This document shows positions 1-8,856 of a stretch of DNA of 64,000 nucleotides, in pieces. The notes below the pieces were generated by a model. The model ran no database searches and was not told the DNA's origin. It saw only the letters and a list, made by a program, of their open reading frames with translations. Made by a program: the position numbers and the translations under genes. Where the stretch lies: NCBI GenBank assembly GCA_900541665.1, contig UQKV01000005.1:1-64000 (forward strand), given 5' to 3'. Source of the stretch: an uncultured Collinsella sp. Its GTDB lineage: Bacteria > Actinomycetota > Coriobacteriia > Coriobacteriales > Coriobacteriaceae. How positions within the stretch are numbered: the stretch's first letter is position 1; each line of letters begins with the position of its first letter.

Positions 1-17
1 GGCCCGTGGGTTATACC

Positions 18-362
18 CTAAGAGCAAACCACCCTTTTTAAGGGTGGTTTTGATTTAACCCAAACAAGCTTGTATTTATATATCTCGGGGGCGTGAAGCA
101 TCAGCTTCGCGGTAAAAAGCCCACTGCTTGTCAAAACGATAGCGCCATGCGGCTTGATGATGCGCAGGTACTGGGTAAAGAGCAGGTCGAGGTTGATAAT
201 CGAATCCCATTTATTCTGGGTGGTTCCGTAAGGAAGATCGCAAAGAATCATATCTATTGATTCGCCGGGAATGCCCTTCATCACCTCAAGGCAATCGCCC
301 TCAATAATCCGGTCGCGGAAAGGCTCTAACGACCTCGTGTCCTCTGCTTTAATTACCTTCAT
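18..362 (-). pseudogene. DNA adenine/cytosine-N4 methyltransferase, N-terminal fragment
   Basis: The 114-aa product has the N6_N4-type methylase start: an AdoMet-region IIEGDCLEVM at about residues 19-28 and the catalytic motif DLPYG at about 42-46. The reading frame is preceded by a good AAGGAG site. After LVWVKSKP at about residue 106 the frame runs into a hairpin (AAACCACCCTT / AAGGGTGGTTT) and stops, so the target-recognition half is missing (whole enzymes are usually 200-300 aa). The DNA-methylating activity is therefore probably lost. It may be a phage or restriction-modification remnant; an unusual complete short protein is unlikely. Confidence 0.7.
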
Positions 363-1024
363 CCCCGCTCCTTAAGTTCAGTCTTTCATTATACGTATAG
401 GCAAAGATGCTTCAATCCATTTGCGGACGTATGGTTAGAAGAACGTGTTCATAGGGGCGCGGGGGATCCCCCCGCATCGCCGCGCGCAAGTGCGTAGCAA
501 GAACATTGAGTAATGCCCAAACGCTGCTTGCAGGGCACGACTTTGTTTTCTCTGGCGCTGTTCCAAAAAGATTATTTGCTCCAAGCTTTTCGCTGGTCGG
601 AATAACTATTTCCCGATGGCTCCGTCGGCATCCGCAGTTAACCTCAACATTCAGTAGCAGTCTGATCCGCCAATTCGGAATGATTTATTTCGTGAGTGCA
701 TTTTGAGCACTAGAGCTACTGCCTGTTGGTATTTACTGTGGTCACAACACGCAACCAAACGCAACCACGATTTACGACGATGAAAAATCAGAGTTTTGAG
801 TGGGAGTAAGCGATATGTAGCGTTTCCGATCCCCTGACCTGCACCAACGGGTCAGGGACTTTTCATTTGGCAATCTCCGGGCAAGCTTTGCAGCTTCGTG
901 CCCTGTGAGATATCCATGCTTGTATTGTTGCAATCTTTGCGGCAATGCAAGCATGAAACCGATTGAGGCCACGCGTGAACAGGGGACGTAGCCCTGTTCA
1001 CGCCAGGATCCATGTCGGCGCCGA
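363..1024. other. non-coding or unrecognised stretch between gene remnants
   Basis: No convincing gene was found. It contains a short GC-rich hairpin (GCGGGGGGATCCCCC region near 460-475) and an inverted repeat CCCTGACC/GGTCAGGG near 834-857. A 66-codon minus-strand frame (772-972) has no ribosome site and no recognised motif. Given the broken genes on both sides, it is probably the residue of an old insertion or deletion. Confidence 0.4.
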
Positions 1025-1290
1025 TCAACGCCCGCGATGCTTCTGCTTGCGCTCCAGCTTTCGCTGCTCGAAGCGCGCCTCCGCCTCGTCCGCGTGACGC
1101 TGGCTTCTTGCTTGAGCCGATTCCCGCTTTATTGCTTCCCGCTGTGCTGCGAGCGCCTGTTGTGCCTTAATGCTCACTGCCGGCCGCTTAAGGGCTTTCG
1201 CCGCCTCACGGGCGCGCCCTTCATCGCTGCCGACATGACGTGGCTGGGGCTTACCCCCCCCGACACGCCCTTGCGCATATTGCTTTCTCG
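1025..1290 (-). pseudogene. YjdF-like (DUF2992) protein, C-terminal fragment
   Basis: The minus-strand frame reads a charged tail with KAQQALAAQREAIKRE and ends ERKQKHRGR before a stop. This is the typical lysine/arginine-rich C-terminus of the YjdF family (about 130-140 aa when complete). No start codon or N-terminal half is present. The open part ends where the palindrome of the neighbouring ATPase remnant begins (about 1287), which suggests that insertion of that ATPase gene or a deletion removed the 5' part. In Bacillus, yjdF is linked to an azaaromatic-responsive riboswitch; none was recognised here. Confidence 0.6.
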
Positions 1291-1328
1291 GTTTCGAAAC
1301 TTTAAAAAATTCGAGTTTCGAAACCGAG
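1287..1328 (+). promoter_or_regulatory. perfect 15-bp palindrome upstream of ATPase remnant
   Basis: CTCGGTTTCGAAACT (1287-1301) and AGTTTCGAAACCGAG (1314-1328) are exact reverse complements separated by a 12-bp AT-rich spacer. Each arm also contains the self-palindrome TTTCGAAA. A ribosome site AAGGAG follows at once and then ATG at 1338. The position just before the ATPase start suggests an operator over the promoter, probably recognised by the ATPase's own DNA-binding part or a partner. That is inference. Confidence 0.6.
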
Positions 1329-1337
1329 AAGGAGCTG

Positions 1338-1828
1338 ATGATGGCTTAGGTAGACCGCAATACGTACATGGAGCGGCTTTGGGCGCTCGAGGGCATCCGG
1401 GACATCAAGGTGATCACGGGGGAGGCGCCGCGCCGGCAAGTCCGAGCTCATGAAAGCGTTCTCCGCCTCCGTCGCTCGGAAGGGCCCATCCTCCAACAAC
1501 GTCTACATCGATCTGCTGGATCTCGACAATGAGCCGCTGCTCGAGTACCGCGCGCTGCATCACGAAATCATAGAGTGGCACAAAGAGGGCGCCCGCAACC
1601 GCCTCTTCATCGACGAGGTGCAGCTGTGCGAGGGTTTCGAGAAAGCAATTAACAGCATTCACGCACGTGGCGGATGGGATATCTACCTCACGGGATCGAA
1701 CGCGTTCCTCCTGAGTTCGGACCTGGCGACCCTGTTCACAGGGCGCCACAGGGAGGTGCACATCCCCCTTCAACTTCGGCGAATACCGTTCCTACTTCGG
1801 CGCGGGCGGATCGGGGCCCACCGCCGAT
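1338..1828 (+). pseudogene. AAA+ ATPase (DUF4143 type), broken
   Basis: Read across frames, this is the N-terminal ATPase domain of the DUF4143/archaeal-type AAA family: YMERLWALEG, then the Walker A region (RRAGKSELM at 1421-1447), Walker B-like LFIDEVQL (about 1600-1623) and sensor motif YLTGSNAFLL. Four lesions are visible: a TAG at the third codon after ATG-ATG, an extra base just before Walker A, a second shift near 1765 (before FNFGEYRSYF), and loss of the whole C-terminal half. The remnant runs straight into the end of the alcohol dehydrogenase gene. It is clearly non-functional. Confidence 0.75.
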
Positions 1829-2992
1829 CTAGAGGCACTCGGTCAGAATCTGGAACACCTCGCTGCGCTCCAGTTTCTTGGCGCAGCCGCCGGTGAGCAC
1901 GCAGGTGTCCGCGACCTTGTGCAGCGTCTCGTCGGACGCGTCGGAGCCCATCTCATCGAAGCTTGTGGGAAGCCCCATCTCGCCGATGAACGTCTGCAGG
2001 CGGTCGATGCCCTCGAGCGCCACCGTAAGGTCGTCTTTGCCCTTGGCGTCGACGCCCCACACCTCGCGCGCCCAGCGGGCGAACTGCGCGGGCGCCTCGG
2101 GGGCCAGGTGGCGGTAGAGCGCAGGGTGGATGACCGCGAGGCCCATTCCGTGGTTGGTGTGGGTGTACGCGCCGTACTGGTGCTGGATCATGTGCGCCTG
2201 GAAGTCCGTTGACTTGCCGATCTTGAGCACGCCGTTCTCGGCCATGGCGGAGTCGTATACGAGCTCGCTTCTGGCATCGAGGTTCTGGTCGTCGTCCGCG
2301 ATGATCCGCATGTTGCGGATGGCGTTACGCTGGATGGCGAGGTTGATGTCGTCGGTGACGTTGCGTTCGCGCGGGCTACCGAAATAGCTCTCCATGCAGT
2401 GCGAGAGCGTGTCGAACGCGCCGCTCATGAACTGCGCGTGCGGTACGGTGAGCGTGAGTGCCGGGTCGAGCGCCGCCCACATGGGCATCGCCCCCAGATA
2501 GGCGCCCTTCACGTGCGTCTCCTCGTTGGTGATGACGGCGCCGTTGTTCTGCTCGGCGCCCGTGCCGGAGAGCGTCACGATGCAGCCCATGGGGATGAAC
2601 GAGCCCGGCATCTTGCCGTCGACGTGCTCGAACGTCTCGATGTCCTCGTCAAGCATCGCCTGCGCGGAGACCACCTTGCAGCAGTCGAAGACCGACCCGC
2701 CGCCGACGGCGAGAATGAAGTCGACCTGCTCCTCGCGTGCGAGCGCGGCGCCTTCCTGGCACTTCTCGTAGGTCGGGTTGGGCATGATGCCGCCGAAGTC
2801 CACCACGCGCTTGCCCGCGCTCGTGAGCTTATCGACCACGTGGCCGTAGACGCCGGTTCGTTTGACCGAACCTCCGCCGTAGGCGAGCATCACTGTCCTG
2901 CTCATGGCACCCATCTCGGCGTCGAGTGCCTGGTCCATGGCCCCCTCGCCGAAGTAATTCCTGACCGGGTAGCCGTACGTGAATGAGTTCAT
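1829..2992 (-). CDS. iron-containing alcohol dehydrogenase (YqhD/BdhA-like)
   Basis: This 387-aa group III alcohol dehydrogenase probably reduces aldehydes to alcohols with NAD(P)H in the cytoplasm. The N-terminal half carries the dinucleotide-binding turn AVGGGSVFD. Metal ligands appear in AFDTLSHCMESYF (Asp and His) and in HMIQHQYGAYTHTNHGMG (two His), as in E. coli YqhD and clostridial butanol dehydrogenases. The start MNSFTYGYPV was chosen for its TAGGAGG site; an upstream in-frame ATG lacks one. The gene lies 44 bp after an aldo/keto reductase on the same strand, so the two are probably co-transcribed as a carbonyl-reduction unit. The substrate cannot be told. Confidence 0.92.
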   Translation of the reverse strand: MNSFTYGYPVRNYFGEGAMDQALDAEMGAMSRTVMLAYGGGSVKRTGVYGHVVDKLTSAGKRVVDFGGIMPNPTYEKCQEGAALAREEQVDFILAVGGGSVFDCCKVVSAQAMLDEDIETFEHVDGKMPGSFIPMGCIVTLSGTGAEQNNGAVITNEETHVKGAYLGAMPMWAALDPALTLTVPHAQFMSGAFDTLSHCMESYFGSPRERNVTDDINLAIQRNAIRNMRIIADDDQNLDARSELVYDSAMAENGVLKIGKSTDFQAHMIQHQYGAYTHTNHGMGLAVIHPALYRHLAPEAPAQFARWAREVWGVDAKGKDDLTVALEGIDRLQTFIGEMGLPTSFDEMGSDASDETLHKVADTCVLTGGCAKKLERSEVFQILTECL

Positions 2993-3036
2993 GGCAATTC
3001 CTCCTAGTAAGTTATCAGTGCGGACTGACCGCTCGT

Positions 3037-3993
<957 letters not shown>

Positions 3994-4190
3994 CTATAAC
4001 CCGCGGGTTCTAGGCGTCACCTCAAAGAGATCGGCGCCGAGCTCGTCGGCGATGGCCTGAGCTACGACAGCGGTGTGGCCCTGTGCCGAGTAGTAGGCCA
4101 CGAGGACGTTGCCGTCTGCAGCGGGCACTGCGGCGGGCTCGTCCTCGACAGCCGACTGGTCCTCGGCGGCGGCTTGGTTGGTCCGTTATC
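3994..4190 (-). pseudogene. flavodoxin N-terminal remnant
   Basis: The minus-strand frame gives an acidic, alanine-rich linker, then NVLVAYYSAQGHTAVVAQAI followed by ADELGADLFEVTP. This is the first strand, the FMN-phosphate loop (YSAQGHT) and the first helix of a flavodoxin. The frame then reads RTRGL and stops, so about three quarters of the protein is missing. No start codon or signal peptide is present in frame. It lies between two aldo/keto reductase genes and probably derives from a lipoprotein flavodoxin of the same cluster. Confidence 0.65.
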
Positions 4191-4199
4191 GTCTGAGCG

Positions 4200-5048
4200 C
4201 TACTCCTGCGCGTCGAAATCGGGGCGTATGGCCAGGTAGCCCGCGAGTGCTTCCTCAGTGGCGGTGTAGTAGGTCATGGTCCCGTCGAGCTTGGCAATCT
4301 CGGCCATCTCGTCTTCGGTGAGGGAGAAGCCAAAGATGTTCGCGTTGTCGGCGATGTGGACGGGGTTCTTGGAGCCGGGGATGATGGAGGTGCCCATTTG
4401 CACGTGCCAGCGCAGGATCACCTGGGCTGGGGTCTTGCCGTACTTCTCGGCGAGAGCGACGAAGACGGGCTCCTCCAGAAGACCTTTGTCGCCGTGGCCG
4501 AGCGGGTACCACGCCTCGATCACCGTGCCGTACGGCGCGAGGTAGGCGCGCAGGTCGCGCTGGGCGTGGTAGGGGTGGCACTCAACGGTCACGAGCTGCG
4601 GCTTGATGTCGGCGACCTCGATGACCTCGGCGATCTTGTCTTGCGGGAAGTTGGAGAGGCCGAGGGCGCGCACCTTGCCCGCGCGGTACGCCTCCTCCAT
4701 CGTGCGCCACGCGGCCAGGTAGTCGCCTACCGGCTGGTGCAGGATGAGCATATCGACGTAGTCGAGCCCCAGGCGCTGGAGCGTGGCGTCCACCGCCGGC
4801 ATGCCCGCGTCGTAGACGCTCGGCCAGAGCTTGGTGGAGACGAAGATCTTGTCGCGCGCGATGCCGCTCTTGGCGATGGCACGGCCCACGGCGCGCTCGT
4901 TCATGTAGGCGTTGGCGGTGTCGATGTGTTCGTAGCCAGCCGCGAGCGCGGCGGTTGCGGCCGCCTCGGCCTCGGCCGGGGTCATGAGGAAGGTGCCCAA
5001 ACCCTCGATGGGCATCTCGACGTCGTTGTTGAGCTTCAGATATTCCAT
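4200..5048 (-). CDS. aldo/keto reductase
   Basis: This 282-aa aldo/keto reductase is related to the one at 3037-3888. The tetrad is present: HIDTANAYMNERAVG (Asp, Tyr), STKLWPSV (Lys) and LILHQPVGD (His). The C-terminal cofactor segment is IIPGSKNPVHIADN. The start MEYLKLNNDVEMP has a GGAGGA site. It is transcribed away from the LysR gene at 5178, which is the obvious candidate regulator through the 129-bp shared intergenic region. Cytoplasmic NADPH-dependent carbonyl reduction is expected; the natural substrate is unknown. Confidence 0.93.
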   Translation of the reverse strand: MEYLKLNNDVEMPIEGLGTFLMTPAEAEAAATAALAAGYEHIDTANAYMNERAVGRAIAKSGIARDKIFVSTKLWPSVYDAGMPAVDATLQRLGLDYVDMLILHQPVGDYLAAWRTMEEAYRAGKVRALGLSNFPQDKIAEVIEVADIKPQLVTVECHPYHAQRDLRAYLAPYGTVIEAWYPLGHGDKGLLEEPVFVALAEKYGKTPAQVILRWHVQMGTSIIPGSKNPVHIADNANIFGFSLTEDEMAEIAKLDGTMTYYTATEEALAGYLAIRPDFDAQE

Positions 5049-5177
5049 GGTCTCCTCCTTAATGGTGACTTTTCGAATACAAGGCTACGGCGTTTACTGA
5101 CGTGCGAGAAGTTCACGTTGGAATGATGGATATAACCATGGGGTATATACGGCACATAATGCGTGACAGGAGGATCG

Positions 5178-6077
5178 ATGTACAACCCACAGCTTGACAC
5201 TTTCATCCGCGTGGCGGAGGCGGGCAGCTTCTCCAAGGCGGCACAAGAGTCCTTCATCACGCCCACGGCTGTCATCAAGCAGATGAACCTGCTGGAGTCG
5301 CGGCTAGGCCTTACGTTGTTTCACCGATCGCATCAGGGGCTTTCGCTTACGCGAGCAGGCAGGTCGCTGCTCGCCGACGCCCACCATATCGTGCAGTATT
5401 CTCAAGAATCAATCGCACGCGCCCGCGTCGCCGAGCGCGGAGAGAAGCGCATCATCCGCGTGGGAGTGTCGCTCATGACGCCCAGCACGCCTCTCACGAA
5501 GCTGTGGCCGAAGGTGAAGGAACGTTGCCCTGGCATGAGCCTTCAGGTGGTCACGTTTGAAAACACACCCTCGGCGGCGCGCGGTTTGGCGAACCTCGGG
5601 CAAGACATGGATATCGTGGTGGGGATTTTCGACGATGCCTTTCTTAAAGAGCGCGGGTGCCTGGGCCTCGAGCTTTCGCGCGAGCCGCTCTGGTGTGCCG
5701 TTCCCGTCGACAACGAACTCGCCAAACGCGACATCGTCACATTCGACGACCTCCACAATCACATTCTTATGCTTATACGCCGGGGCTGGAACGCCGAAAT
5801 CGACCGCGTACGCGACGAGATACTCTTGCATCATCCTCAAATCGCGCTTGTAGACTTCCCACAATATCGGGCGGAGGTGTTCAATCGCGGCGCGAACGAG
5901 GACCTCGCGCTTGCGACGCTGCCGTTGTGGGCCAACGTCCACCCCATGCTTAAAACCGTCCCTACCGATTGGGACTGTCTCGTGTCTTACGGACTGCTTC
6001 ATTCGCTGCAGCCCGCAGACCATGTGCGGGAGTTCCTCGATGCGGTGTCTGCCGTGCTCGAGGCAGAGCATCGATAG
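5178..6077 (+). CDS. LysR-family transcriptional regulator
   Basis: This 299-aa LysR-type regulator has an N-terminal winged HTH (residues 1-60, FSKAAQESFITPTAVIKQMNLLESRLGLTLFHR) and an effector domain from about residue 90. The start was set at MYNPQLDTF because ACAGGAGGATCG precedes it. It is divergent from the aldo/keto reductase at 4200-5048, the usual LysR arrangement, so it probably controls that gene and perhaps the whole reductase cluster in response to a small molecule. A hairpin ending in a T-rich run follows at 6221-6258. Confidence 0.92.
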   Translation: MYNPQLDTFIRVAEAGSFSKAAQESFITPTAVIKQMNLLESRLGLTLFHRSHQGLSLTRAGRSLLADAHHIVQYSQESIARARVAERGEKRIIRVGVSLMTPSTPLTKLWPKVKERCPGMSLQVVTFENTPSAARGLANLGQDMDIVVGIFDDAFLKERGCLGLELSREPLWCAVPVDNELAKRDIVTFDDLHNHILMLIRRGWNAEIDRVRDEILLHHPQIALVDFPQYRAEVFNRGANEDLALATLPLWANVHPMLKTVPTDWDCLVSYGLLHSLQPADHVREFLDAVSAVLEAEHR

Positions 6078-6220
6078 GCAATCGCGAACAGATGCGCTTA
6101 TGCCTATGGGAATAACGGGAACTGGCTTCTGAACTCGCGTTTTGATACCGTCGAGTACCGCCTGATGCTGTTTCGGCGTCGCCATAGGGCAAAGCCACCA
6201 GCGAAATAACGGGAATAACA

Positions 6221-6258
6221 GCCTCCGGACCCTCTGGTTCGGAGGCTTTCTTTTTCGT
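6221..6258. terminator. hairpin terminator between LysR and MerR genes
   Basis: GCCTCCGGAC pairs with GTTCGGAGGC (one wobble) and is followed by TTTCTTTTTC. It is placed to end the LysR transcript. The 230-bp gap from 6078 to 6307 otherwise shows no supported gene. Confidence 0.65.
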
Positions 6259-6307
6259 TCTGCTCGGAAAGAGCCCCTTGTCAAAGCCCCTTGAGCATCG
6301 GGCGGCA

Positions 6308-6748
6308 TTATTGAGCGTGGGCGTTATCGTAGGTATCTTTGATCTCTTCCGGCAGATCGTCGGGAATCAGCGCCTTCACTCTATCCTCGCTGCCATCTTG
6401 GATCGCCTGCTCGTAGTACCAGCATTTGAACTTCAACATGTCCAGCGCGCGGTTCATCTTCGCGATCTCCGACTCCATGTGGGTCTTCCGCTCCTCGAAC
6501 ATGGCCTTGCGCTTGGGATATGTCGATGGGCCCTCCGCACACCATTCCATGAACAGCCGGATGTCCTTGATCTCCATCCCAGCCTTCTTCAGGCATTCGA
6601 TGACCCGAAGCGCCTCGAGTTCTGTATCGCCGAATCGGCGAATGCCGGACGTCCGCTCCAATTCCGGGAACAATCCCTGCTTGTCGTAATAGCGCAGCGT
6701 GGAAACGGGCAGACCGAACATATCCGCCACCTGTCCGATTGTGTACAT
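6308..6748 (-). CDS. MerR-family transcriptional regulator
   Basis: This 146-aa MerR regulator has an N-terminal HTH (MYTIGQVADMFGLPVSTLRYYDKQG) and a long dimerisation helix from about residue 75 to 125. It has a single cysteine in KFKCWYYEQ, not the Cys pattern of metal or SoxR sensors, so a drug-like or redox ligand is more likely. The start follows CCGGAGGGACC. It is divergent from the CMD-cupin gene; the intergenic region contains a MerR-style operator (6780-6809). Confidence 0.9.
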   Translation of the reverse strand: MYTIGQVADMFGLPVSTLRYYDKQGLFPELERTSGIRRFGDTELEALRVIECLKKAGMEIKDIRLFMEWCAEGPSTYPKRKAMFEERKTHMESEIAKMNRALDMLKFKCWYYEQAIQDGSEDRVKALIPDDLPEEIKDTYDNAHAQ

Positions 6749-6779
6749 GGTCCCTCCGGACAAATCTCGAATTTACTCC

Positions 6780-6809
6780 TTGACCTAAAGTCAGGTTTAG
6801 GTATTACCT
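6780..6809 (+). promoter_or_regulatory. MerR-type promoter/operator
   Basis: TTGACC (6780-6785) is a -35 box. The dyad CCTAAA (6784-6789) / TTTAGG (6796-6801) fills the spacer, and TATTACCT follows. Taking TTACCT as the -10 gives a 19-bp spacer, the stretched spacing typical of MerR-activated promoters; TATTAC would give 16. It lies between the divergent MerR gene and the plus-strand cluster starting at 6970. Confidence 0.65.
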
Positions 6810-6969
6810 TCATTCTCGTCAATATAAAGTGGGAGCGCAAGGGGTGTTCCGTAATCGCCAGTCACTCCGCCCTTGAGCAGGCGCGACGAATGGGCATGGG
6901 AGTCTAGGCGCGGCTTAGCTGCGCGGAAGCAGTTTTGCACTCAAAACCATCGACAGGAGGAAATCGATC

Positions 6970-7734
6970 ATGGCAATCAAACAGACAGCGGGCAGAGATG
7001 CCCTGGGGGACTTTGCTCCCAAATTCGCACAGCTCAATGACGATGTGCTGTTCGGCGAGGTGTGGAGCCGAGAAGACAGGCTTTCCCTTCGAGACCGCAG
7101 CGTGGTGACGGTGGTTGCCTTGATGGCACAGGGGCTGACGGACTCTTCGTTCCAATATCATCTGATGTCCGCAAAGAACAACGGCGTGACCAGGGCGGAG
7201 ATAGCGGAAATCCTTACGCACGCGGCGTTTTACGCAGGCTGGCCCAAGGCATGGGCGGCCTTTCGCATGGCGAAGGAGGTCTGGGCGGATAGCGATGCCG
7301 CCGACGCAAGAACCAAGCATCAAAACGAGATGGCCTTTCCCATCGGTGCCCCCAACGACGCATTTGCGAAGTACTTTATCGGGCAAAGCTACCTCGCGCC
7401 CCTTTCCACCGAGCAGGTCGGCATTTACAACGTTACGTTCGAGCCAGGCTGCCGCAACAACTGGCACACCCATCACGCCAAAAGCGGCGGCGGGCAGATT
7501 CTCGTCTGCGTGGCTGGCCGAGGGTTTTACCAGGAATGGGGCAAACCGGCACAGGAGCTGTGCCCCGGCGATGTAGTAAATATTCCCGCAGGCGTAAAGC
7601 ACTGGCACGGTGCGGCGCCCGACAGCTGGTTCTCCCATCTCGCGGTGGAGGTTCCGGGCGAGGAGGCCTCCAACGAGTGGTTGGAGCCCGTGGACGACGA
7701 GCAATACCTTAAAGCGACTGACAAGGAGGTTTAG
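6970..7734 (+). CDS. carboxymuconolactone decarboxylase-cupin fusion protein
   Basis: This 254-aa two-domain protein has an AhpD/CMD-like helical domain at residues 20-110 (SLRDRSVVTVVALMAQG, ILTHAAFYAGWPKAWAA) and a cupin from about 140 to 240 with the metal-binding set NNWHTHHA and GVKHWHG. The CMD part lacks the CxxC redox pair of AhpD, so it is not a peroxidase of that type; lactone or quinone-like chemistry is possible. A strong GGAGGAAA site precedes the ATG. The gene is 2 bp upstream of the hydrolase at 7737, and the pair is probably controlled by the divergent MerR regulator. Confidence 0.9.
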   Translation: MAIKQTAGRDALGDFAPKFAQLNDDVLFGEVWSREDRLSLRDRSVVTVVALMAQGLTDSSFQYHLMSAKNNGVTRAEIAEILTHAAFYAGWPKAWAAFRMAKEVWADSDAADARTKHQNEMAFPIGAPNDAFAKYFIGQSYLAPLSTEQVGIYNVTFEPGCRNNWHTHHAKSGGGQILVCVAGRGFYQEWGKPAQELCPGDVVNIPAGVKHWHGAAPDSWFSHLAVEVPGEEASNEWLEPVDDEQYLKATDKEV

Positions 7735-7736
7735 GT

Positions 7737-8708
7737 ATGGAACAGTTGAATCTGACGCAGGAATGGGACAAAGTATTCCCCAAAAGCGACAAGGTTGAGC
7801 ACAGCAAGGCGACCTTCCATAACCGATACGGCATCACGCTGGTGGCTGACGTCTACGTGCCTAAGAACGCGGAAGGCAAACTGCCCGCCATCGCCGTCAG
7901 CGGCCCGTTTGGCGCGGTGAAGGAACAGTCCTCCGGTCTGTACGCGCAGAAAATGGCGGAGCTGGGCTTTTTCGCAATTGCCTTCGACCCGTCCTATACC
8001 GGCGAGAGCGGCGGTGCGCCCCGCTATGTAGCATCGCCGGACATCAACACCGAGGATTTCTGCGCAGCGGTTGATTTCCTCTCTGTGCAGGAAAACGTCG
8101 ACCCGGAGCGTATCGGCATCATCGGTATCTGCGGTTGGGGCGGCATGGCAGTCAATGCGGCGGCTATCGACACCCGTATCAAAGCTACCGCGGCTATGAC
8201 CATGTACGATATGACCCGCGTGACCGCAAACGGCTATTTTGACGCCGAGGATTCCGAGCAGGCGCGCTTTGAAAAGCGGAAAGCGCTGAATGCGCAGCGC
8301 ACCGAGGACTATAAAAACGGCAGCTATGCGCTGGCGGGCGGCGTGGTCGATCCGCTACCGGAGGATGCGCCGCAGTTTTTAGCGGACTATTACGCCTACT
8401 ACAAAACTCCGCGAGGCCACCATTCCCGCAGCCTGAACTCCAACGGTGGCTGGAATGTGACGTCTTCGCTGTCGTTTATGAATATGCCGATTCTGCAGTA
8501 CGCCGGCGAGATCCGCTCCGCCGTGCTGCTGGTGCACGGCGAGAAGGCGCACTCCCGCTATTTCAGCGAAACCGCGTATAGCAAGCTGACGGGGGACAAC
8601 AAGGAATTGCTCATTATCCCCGGTGCCAGCCATACCGACCTCTACGATCAGATGGATATCATTCCGTTCGAAAAGCTGAAAGCATTCTTTGAGGAGTATT
8701 TGAAATAA
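7737..8708 (+). CDS. alpha/beta-hydrolase family protein
   Basis: This 323-aa cytoplasmic alpha/beta-hydrolase-fold protein resembles the YcjY/dienelactone hydrolase-like group. The strand-loop FDPSYTGESGG precedes the elbow region GIIGICGWGG at about residues 124-133. At the usual serine of the relative's CASGG elbow there is Trp, with Cys two residues before. C-terminal Asp and His candidates lie in LLVHGEKAHSR and IPGASHTDLYD. The ribosome site AAGGAGG overlaps the end of the preceding gene, so translation is coupled. Whether it hydrolyses anything is open. Confidence 0.88.
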   Translation: MEQLNLTQEWDKVFPKSDKVEHSKATFHNRYGITLVADVYVPKNAEGKLPAIAVSGPFGAVKEQSSGLYAQKMAELGFFAIAFDPSYTGESGGAPRYVASPDINTEDFCAAVDFLSVQENVDPERIGIIGICGWGGMAVNAAAIDTRIKATAAMTMYDMTRVTANGYFDAEDSEQARFEKRKALNAQRTEDYKNGSYALAGGVVDPLPEDAPQFLADYYAYYKTPRGHHSRSLNSNGGWNVTSSLSFMNMPILQYAGEIRSAVLLVHGEKAHSRYFSETAYSKLTGDNKELLIIPGASHTDLYDQMDIIPFEKLKAFFEEYLK

Positions 8709-8856
8709 GGCGTGCCTTGATTTAATGCCAAGCCTCCAGCAACGATTCTTCTAAAGAGTGGGAGTAGCTGAAACGAGGCGATAGAATAACTCCATCTGTT
8801 TTGGTTAAAACAAGAAAATATGCCGCGCGCCTGCGGCATGAAGAAGGGAGATTCTT

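Noticed and set aside
772..972. 66-aa minus-strand protein
   Set aside because: No ribosome site, no family pattern, and the frame runs through an inverted repeat.
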